Assembly: GCF_008386495.1 (NCBI RefSeq)
Contig: NZ_VTHJ01000039.1
Coordinates: forward strand, 26,868 to 90,867
From: Streptomyces tailanensis
GTDB taxonomy: Bacteria; Actinomycetota; Actinomycetes; Streptomycetales; Streptomycetaceae
Direction: 5' to 3'
DNA length: 64,000 bases
How positions within the stretch are numbered: position 1 is the first letter of the stretch; every line of letters starts with the position of its first letter. Shown in pieces: positions 58,799 to 64,000 of this stretch. The notes below the pieces were generated by a model. That model worked only from the letters and a program-made list of their open reading frames with translations. It was not told the DNA's origin and made no database searches. The translations under genes and the position numbers were made by a program.

Positions 58799-60408
58799 GC
58801 GGGTCGGCCAGGGATGAGGGACCCGACAGGCGCGATGGACCCGCCGGGCGCGACGGGCACGATGAGCTCGGCGCCCGGAGGCGGGCCTCCTGGGGGCGCC
58901 GGGACGACGAGCACGAGCCGGTCGAGGGCCGCGGGAACGATGGGCGCGTCGAGGGCCGCCGGGATGACGAGCGCGCCGGGGGGCGCGGGCTCGACGAGCA
59001 CGAAGAAACGCAATCGCACGCTGGGAACGGAACTGTGAATCACGGCCCCGAAGAACAAGGCCCCACCAAGGGCCAGGGTCTCGAAGGCCGCGGTCCGGAC
59101 GGTCTGCGTTCGGACGAGTCCGGGCCAGAGGGCTCGGGGACGGAGGGCGCCGGGGCGGAGGGCTCGGGTTCGGGCGTCTCGGGTTCGGGCGTCTCGGGTT
59201 CGGATGATCGGCGTACGGGCGACCGGGGTTCGGAGGGCGTGGGCTCGGACGGCCGGCGCTCGGTGGACCTGGGCTCGGACGGCTTGAGTCCGAACGGCCA
59301 GGGGCCGGGGGACCAGAGCACGGGCGACCGGGACACCGGTCGGCCTGGTGCGAACGGTCTTGGGCCCGTCGGCCCGGGGCCGGGTGGGTTCGGCTCGGAC
59401 TCGGACGAGTTGGTGCTGCGGAATCTGCTGCACCAGGTCGTGGCGGAGATCGAGCCGCGTGACGGCACCCTGGAGCATCTGCGGCGAGCGGTACCGGCTC
59501 GGCGGGCGCGTAAGCGTCAGGCCGTCGTCGGGATGGCGGCCGCCGCGCTCTTCATGGGCACGGCCGTCCCGGCCCTCGTCCACGTCTCCAACTCCACCGG
59601 CTCCGAGGTCAACCCCTCCGTCGCCGGTCACGGCTCGGAGACCCAGGGCAACGAGGGCCAGTCCAAGGGGCAGACCGGCGGGGACGGTTCGTCGGGCGGT
59701 TCCTCCGGCGGTTCCACGGAATCCGGCAAGGGCAGCGGCAAGGACAAGGACGAGAAGGACAAGGGCGAGAGCAACGGCTCCACCGGCACCGCTCCCGAGC
59801 CGTCGCCCACCCCCGCGAGCGCGCCGGCCTGTACGGCGGCCCAGCTCGGCGGGAGCGCGAGCGCGGGTGCCCCGGACTCCGTCGGTGCCGTCTACGGCAG
59901 CTTCCAGGTGTCCAACATCTCCGACAGCAGCTGTACGGTCGCCGGCGCGGGCGCCGTGAGTACGACCGCGCAGGGCGCCGCGGACGCGGCCAAGATCAGC
60001 GTGGCGAACCATGTCGCGGGCGACGCGGCCACCGCGCTGCCCGACCCGTCGCTGTCCCCCACCACGCTGGTGCTGGCGCCGGGCAACTCGTACCAGGTGC
60101 AGTTCGCCTGGGTGCCCTCCGAGACCTGCCCGTCCAGCGGTGGTGACACGACCGGCAGCACCACCGGCGGCGGCGAGCCGACCCCGGACCCGACTCCCAC
60201 GGAGAACGAGACCGGGACCGGCAGCAGCACCACCACCTCGGACGGCAGCAACTCGGTGACCACCCAGATGCTCACCGAGGACGGCGTCGTCGATGGCAGC
60301 GTCCTGGTCTCCCACACGGCGGAGGGCGGCGTGGCCTCGTTCAGCACCACCGTGAGCAACGCCTGCGCGGGCGTGGTCTACCGGACGGGGTTGCTGACGA
60401 CTTCGTGA
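58795..60408 (+). CDS. Membrane protein, possible anti-sigma partner
   Basis: 537 residues from the ATG at 58795, coupled to the sigma factor gene. The N-terminal 190 residues are a Gly/Ser/Asp/Glu-rich repetitive stretch (many GSG-x-x-GSD-type units). A short helical segment (DELVLRNLLHQVVAEIEPRDGTLEHLRRAVPARRARKRQ) precedes one membrane helix (AVVGMAAAALFMGTAVPALVHV). The outer part has a Gly/Ser/Lys linker and a DUF4232-like domain (CTAAQLGGS...GSFQVSNISDSSCTVAG). An anti-sigma role is inferred from position; no canonical zinc-binding motif is present. Confidence 0.8.
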   Translation: MSGSARDEGPDRRDGPAGRDGHDELGARRRASWGRRDDEHEPVEGRGNDGRVEGRRDDERAGGRGLDEHEETQSHAGNGTVNHGPEEQGPTKGQGLEGRGPDGLRSDESGPEGSGTEGAGAEGSGSGVSGSGVSGSDDRRTGDRGSEGVGSDGRRSVDLGSDGLSPNGQGPGDQSTGDRDTGRPGANGLGPVGPGPGGFGSDSDELVLRNLLHQVVAEIEPRDGTLEHLRRAVPARRARKRQAVVGMAAAALFMGTAVPALVHVSNSTGSEVNPSVAGHGSETQGNEGQSKGQTGGDGSSGGSSGGSTESGKGSGKDKDEKDKGESNGSTGTAPEPSPTPASAPACTAAQLGGSASAGAPDSVGAVYGSFQVSNISDSSCTVAGAGAVSTTAQGAADAAKISVANHVAGDAATALPDPSLSPTTLVLAPGNSYQVQFAWVPSETCPSSGGDTTGSTTGGGEPTPDPTPTENETGTGSSTTTSDGSNSVTTQMLTEDGVVDGSVLVSHTAEGGVASFSTTVSNACAGVVYRTGLLTTS

Positions 60409-60435
60409 CGGGGCCTGTTCTGACGGGGGCCTGTT

Positions 60436-61275
60436 CTACTGGGCGGGCTCGGCTTCCCGAGACCGGTCCTCAGTGGCACGGTCCTCAGCGGAGCCGTTGC
60501 CGTCCTCGTCCGGGACCAGGCCCAGTTCGGAGTCCCGGATGAACTCCACCTCGCGGCGGAGCAGGCGGAACCACATGAAGACGACGAAGCCGGCGAAGAC
60601 GAACCACTCGCCGGTGTAGCCGAGGTTCTGGAATGCCTTGAGGTCGAGCCCGGTGCCCTGCGGGGCGGTGGCGGGCACGGCCTTCATACCCGAGTCGCCC
60701 TTGTCGAGCGTGATCCAGGCGTCGTACAGGTCGTCCGGCACCAGGTTCACAAGCGCCGCCGCGCTGATCGCGCCGGTCTGCCCGGCAGGGAGACCGCCCT
60801 GCACGGGCACGCCGTTCGACCCCGGGGTCTCGGACGCCTGGAGCACGCCGGTCACGGTGACCTCGCCGGCGGGTGCGGCCGGAGCGCGGTCCGCGTCCGC
60901 GGTGCCGGGGAGCCAGCCCCGTACGACGGGCAGGCTCTTGCCCTCGTCGGTGCGCAGCAGCGTCAGTACGTAGAAGCCGCTCCTGTCGTCGAGCGTCCGG
61001 TTCGGCACCAGGAGCTGCTCGCCGTACCGCCCGCTCACGGTGGCGAGCTCGCCGGAGGTCTCCTTGTCCACCGGCAGCAACTCGTCCAGGGGACGCGCCG
61101 GAGCGCGGTTCGCCGGGTCGATCTGCTCGGTCGCCGCGCGGTGGTCCGCCATCCGGTCCTCGAACCGGCTCAGCTGCCACGACCCCATGAACACACAGAA
61201 GGGGATGGCGAGCAGCACGAAGACGTTGATCCCCCACCATCGGGGCGTCAGCAGAAACCGGTACACGCCTTCCAC
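60436..61275 (-). CDS. SURF1-family protein
   Basis: 279 residues from a GTG at 61275; a GTG 9 bases later is the alternative. Two membrane segments (WWGINVFVLLAIPFCVFMGSWQLSRF; FVFAGFVVFMWFRLLRREV) flank an outer domain with VSGRYGEQLLVPNRTLDDRSGFYVLTLLRTDEGKSLPVVRGWLPGT. SURF1/Shy1 helps assemble cytochrome c oxidase. GSWQLSRF and V-R-G-W are family marks. Confidence 0.92.
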   Translation of the reverse strand: MEGVYRFLLTPRWWGINVFVLLAIPFCVFMGSWQLSRFEDRMADHRAATEQIDPANRAPARPLDELLPVDKETSGELATVSGRYGEQLLVPNRTLDDRSGFYVLTLLRTDEGKSLPVVRGWLPGTADADRAPAAPAGEVTVTGVLQASETPGSNGVPVQGGLPAGQTGAISAAALVNLVPDDLYDAWITLDKGDSGMKAVPATAPQGTGLDLKAFQNLGYTGEWFVFAGFVVFMWFRLLRREVEFIRDSELGLVPDEDGNGSAEDRATEDRSREAEPAQ

Positions 61276-61340
61276 CGTACGGTGCCCGCGCCGGGCGCCG
61301 GGCCGCGGGGTCGGCCCCCGCGGCCCTCGCGGCTCGCCGC

Positions 61341-61742
61341 TCAGTACCGCTCGACGAGGTGCTCCCGGCCGACCGGAGGCTCGTACGGCTCGGGCCAGAA
61401 GTCGGTGACCGCGGAGATCCGGCCGTCCTCGTCCCCCGTGAAGAAGGAGATCCCGTACATCTCCTCCAGCCCCGAGGAGACGTGGACCCAGCTGACGACC
61501 TGCCCCGGCTCGGCGACGATCCGCAGTACCCGGGTGTGCCAGTCACCCGGATACTCCCGGTTGTACTCCACATACCGCTCCTTGCCGCGTATGCGCTCCC
61601 GCGTCTGCGGCAGCTCGTACACGACGTCCTCCGCCACTGTCTCGGCGAACGTGGCCCAGTCCCGGGCCTGGGTGGCGGCCCAGAAAGTCTCGACGGCCTT
61701 GCGTAGATCGGTCGTTGGAGTCGTTGGAGTCGTTGAGGTCAT
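61341..61742 (-). CDS. NTF2-like (SnoaL-type) protein
   Basis: 133 residues from the ATG at 61742 (MTSTTPTTPTTDL). Its start encodes a short Thr/Pro repeat from a 9-base tandem unit. The domain has LRKAVETFWAATQARDWATFAETVAEDVVYELPQTRERIRGKERYVEYNREY and SSGLEEMYGISFFTGDEDGRISAVTDFW, a plain NTF2-fold. Function is unknown: SnoaL-like cyclase, isomerase or binding protein. Confidence 0.85.
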   Translation of the reverse strand: MTSTTPTTPTTDLRKAVETFWAATQARDWATFAETVAEDVVYELPQTRERIRGKERYVEYNREYPGDWHTRVLRIVAEPGQVVSWVHVSSGLEEMYGISFFTGDEDGRISAVTDFWPEPYEPPVGREHLVERY

Positions 61743-61882
61743 GGGGCGAGTCTGCACCGGGCCACTGACAATCGGCCCTGACCTGGATATTCGACATCGG
61801 AGAGGTTCCGGTGTGTCGAAAGTTATCCACAGGCTGGGGGCCTCGGCGGCGCGATGTCGCACGGTCGGGGCAGTATGGGGCC

Positions 61883-63721
61883 ATGACTGAGAGCAACGGG
61901 GCCACCCCGCGGGAGCAGCAGGAGCAGAGCGGGTCCATGCCCGAATGGGAGAAGAGGTTCCGGGCGCCGAGGGTGTCGCTGCCGGACTGGGCGGAGGACG
62001 CACCGCACCGTTCGCTGTTCGTCTCCAACGCCACGGGGACATACGAGTTGTACGCGTGGGACCGCACGACCGGCGAGCAGCGCCAGGTCACGGACCGGGC
62101 CAACGGTACGACGGACGGTGTGCTCTCGCCGGACGGCGAGTGGATCTGGTGGTTCGACGACAAGGACGGCGACGAGTTCGGGGTGTGGCGCCGCCAGCCG
62201 TTCCACGGCGGCCCCGACGAGGAGGCGACACCGGGCCTCGACCCGTCGTATCCGGCGGGCCTGGCGATCGGCCGTGACGGGGCCACGGCGATCGTCGGCC
62301 GTTCGACGGACGAGGACGGTTCGACGATCCATTTGGCCCGGCGGGGTGTGGCCCCCTTCGAGATCTACCGGCACCGGGAATCGGCCGGCGTCGGCGACCT
62401 CTCGCACGACGGCACGCTGATCGCGATCGAGCACACCGAGCACGGCGACGCGATGCACTCGGCGCTGCGCGTGGTCCGCGCGGACGGTACGACGGTCGCC
62501 GAGCTCGACGACACCAAGGGCGGCACGGTCGAGCTGGGCCTGGAGGTCATGGGCTTCGCCCCCGTCGACGGCGACACCCGCCTGCTGATCGGGCATCAGC
62601 GGGGCGGCCGCTGGGAGCCCCTGGTATGGGACGCGTCGACGGGGGAGGAGACGGACCTCGGACTGGCGGACCAGTTGGAGGGTGACCTGAGCGCCGAGTG
62701 GTACCCGGACGGTTCCGCCCTCCTCGTCGCCCACAGCTTCGAGGCCCGCAGCGAGCTGTGGCGCTACGACCTCGCGACCCGCCGCCTGGAGTGCGTGGAA
62801 ACCCCGAGAGGCACGGTCTCCGGGGCCACGGCCCGCCCCGACGGCAGCGTCGAGTTCCTGTGGTCGTCGGCCGCCGAACCGCCGGTGGTCCGCTCGACGA
62901 CGGGCGAGGTGGTGCTGGATCCGCCGGGCCTGAGGTGCCCCGGTTCGGTGCCGGTGGAGGACGTCTGGGTGGAGAGCCCCGGCGGCAGGGTCCACGCCCT
63001 CGTCCAGCGCCCCGTCGGTGTGTCCGGCCCCTACCCCACCGTCTTCGACATCCACGGCGGCCCGACCTGGCACGACAGCGACGCGTTCGCGGCGGGACCG
63101 GCGGCGTGGCTGGACCACGGTTACGCCGTGATCCGCATCAACTACCGGGGCTCCACCGGGTACGGCCGCGCCTGGACCGACGCCCTCAAACACCGCGTCG
63201 GCCTCATCGAACTGGAGGACATCGAGGCGGTGCGGAAGTGGGCGGTGAACTCCGGCTTCGCCGACCCCGACCGGCTGATCCTCACGGGCGGTTCCTGGGG
63301 CGGTTACCTCACGCTCCTCGGCCTGGGCACCCAGCCGGACGCGTGGACCCTCGGCATCGCCGCCGTTCCCGTCGCGGACTATGTCACCGCGTACCACGAC
63401 GAGATGGAGGCGCTCAAGGCGATGGACCGCACGCTGCTGGGCGGCACGCCGGAGGAGGTACCCGAACGCTTCGAGGCGTCCTCACCGTTGACGTACGTGG
63501 ACGCGGTCAAGTCCCCCGTCTACATCTCCGCCGGGGTCAACGACCCCCGCTGCCCCATCAAGCAGATCGACAACTACGTCGACCGGCTCGCCGGCCGGGG
63601 CGCCGTCCACGAGGTCTACCGCTACGACGCCGGCCACGGTTCCCTCGTCGTCGACGAACGCATCAAACAACTCCGCCTGGAACTGGACTTCGCGACCCGC
63701 CACCTGGCGACACGACAGTAG
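61883..63721 (+). CDS. S9-family prolyl oligopeptidase-like peptidase
   Basis: 612 residues from the ATG at 61883. An N-terminal beta-propeller (repeats with D-G-x-x-x-A/I-x-x) is followed by the alpha/beta-hydrolase domain: DIHGGPTWHDSDAF, RINYRGSTGYGRAWTDAL, TGGSWGGYLTLL with the Ser nucleophile, VNDPRCPIKQ (Asp) and DAGHGSLVVDERI (His). Cuts peptides, probably in the cytoplasm as no signal peptide is seen. Followed at once by the copy D repeat. Confidence 0.94.
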   Translation: MTESNGATPREQQEQSGSMPEWEKRFRAPRVSLPDWAEDAPHRSLFVSNATGTYELYAWDRTTGEQRQVTDRANGTTDGVLSPDGEWIWWFDDKDGDEFGVWRRQPFHGGPDEEATPGLDPSYPAGLAIGRDGATAIVGRSTDEDGSTIHLARRGVAPFEIYRHRESAGVGDLSHDGTLIAIEHTEHGDAMHSALRVVRADGTTVAELDDTKGGTVELGLEVMGFAPVDGDTRLLIGHQRGGRWEPLVWDASTGEETDLGLADQLEGDLSAEWYPDGSALLVAHSFEARSELWRYDLATRRLECVETPRGTVSGATARPDGSVEFLWSSAAEPPVVRSTTGEVVLDPPGLRCPGSVPVEDVWVESPGGRVHALVQRPVGVSGPYPTVFDIHGGPTWHDSDAFAAGPAAWLDHGYAVIRINYRGSTGYGRAWTDALKHRVGLIELEDIEAVRKWAVNSGFADPDRLILTGGSWGGYLTLLGLGTQPDAWTLGIAAVPVADYVTAYHDEMEALKAMDRTLLGGTPEEVPERFEASSPLTYVDAVKSPVYISAGVNDPRCPIKQIDNYVDRLAGRGAVHEVYRYDAGHGSLVVDERIKQLRLELDFATRHLATRQ

Positions 63722-63727
63722 GGTTTT

Positions 63728-64000
63728 TCGCCCCCGCCGCCCCTACCCATTCCCGTCCCCCAGGGGCTGCCGCCCCTTCGACCCCGCTTCGCGTGAGAGC
63801 TCGGGGGGTGCGGTTTGTATGGCGGGTGCGGGTTGTGTTGGGTTGCTCGCGCAGTTCCCCGCGCCCCTGAAAGAACGGCCCTGCGGGCCGATGAAAATGC
63901 CGGGGGCGCAGCCCCCGCTTTTTCAGGGGCGCGGGGCTGTGTCGATGTGCGGCTCCGCCGCGTGGGCGCGACAAGCCCCCACCCACCCGCACCCGCCAAC
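63728..64000. repeat. Dispersed GC-rich repeat, copy D (cut by window end)
   Basis: Begins TCGCCCCCGCCGCCCCTACC and is nearly identical to copy A for its whole visible length, with one base difference seen by eye (GACAAG in place of GACGAG) in the last 230 bases. It starts seven bases after the peptidase stop codon. Confidence 0.93.

Noticed and set aside
1..64000. tRNA or rRNA genes, prophage genes, integrase or attachment sites
   Set aside because: No cloverleaf-like tRNA, conserved T-loop motif or integrase-type protein was found when reading both strands, including at the edges of the defence island.

Overview
The window is high-GC DNA with GTG/TTG starts, GGAGG-type ribosome binding sites and families typical of Streptomyces: XRE-DUF5753/DUF397 pairs, DUF6247, SigE-type ECF sigma factor, actinobacterial STPK. 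The core gene order purA - degenerate diacylglycerol kinase - ... - STPK - ybaB - recR - DUF5063 - ask - asd - ECF sigma factor matches the chromosomal core of Streptomyces species as I remember it, so this is a chromosome rather than a plasmid. No rRNA, tRNA or CRISPR array was seen.

Layout. 1-9.4 kb: start of an ArsR-type regulator with a palindromic operator, a lipoprotein, a frameshifted YCII-type pseudogene, a His-rich secreted protein, hemC, an APC permease, a diacylglycerol-kinase-like protein and purA. 9.5-28 kb: an accessory defence island with a RloA/RloB (AbiL-like) pair, type I restriction-modification genes hsdM and hsdS, then regulatory and toxin-antitoxin-like small genes, hsdR, a YgjP-like metallopeptidase, a second toxin-antitoxin-like pair, and a STAND NTPase/TPR protein with a DUF6879 partner. 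28.7-37 kb: glycosyltransferase/membrane protein, GntR regulator, CPT-like kinase, a broken GNAT gene, class III aminotransferase and a PfpI-MarR operon with a strong double palindrome. 37-44 kb: STPK, a PstS-like membrane protein, a SLATT protein, ybaB-recR-DUF5063. 44-52 kb: a second accessory stretch with a HigBA-like pair, M56 peptidase, XRE/DUF397 pair, HTH-RHH-Uma2 operon, hydrolase, GNAT and a collapsed NTPase gene. 52-64 kb: SgcJ-like secreted protein, two-component system, ask-asd, ECF sigma factor with membrane partner, SURF1-like protein, NTF2-like protein and an S9 peptidase.

The genes fall into recognisable working groups. RloAB, HsdMSR, the STAND protein and the TA-like pairs would act together as layered defence. 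Ask and Asd catalyse the first two steps of the aspartate family, and ask carries a likely internal start for its regulatory subunit. YbaB-RecR serve recombinational repair. The ECF sigma factor is translationally coupled to a membrane protein that may control it.

Two dispersed repeat families stand out: a roughly 270-360 bp GC-rich element present four times (one copy has about 57-bp terminal inverted repeats and another is nearly identical to it), and a small hairpin element present twice, each time next to a decayed gene. Function names rest on reading the translations by eye; no database search was run.
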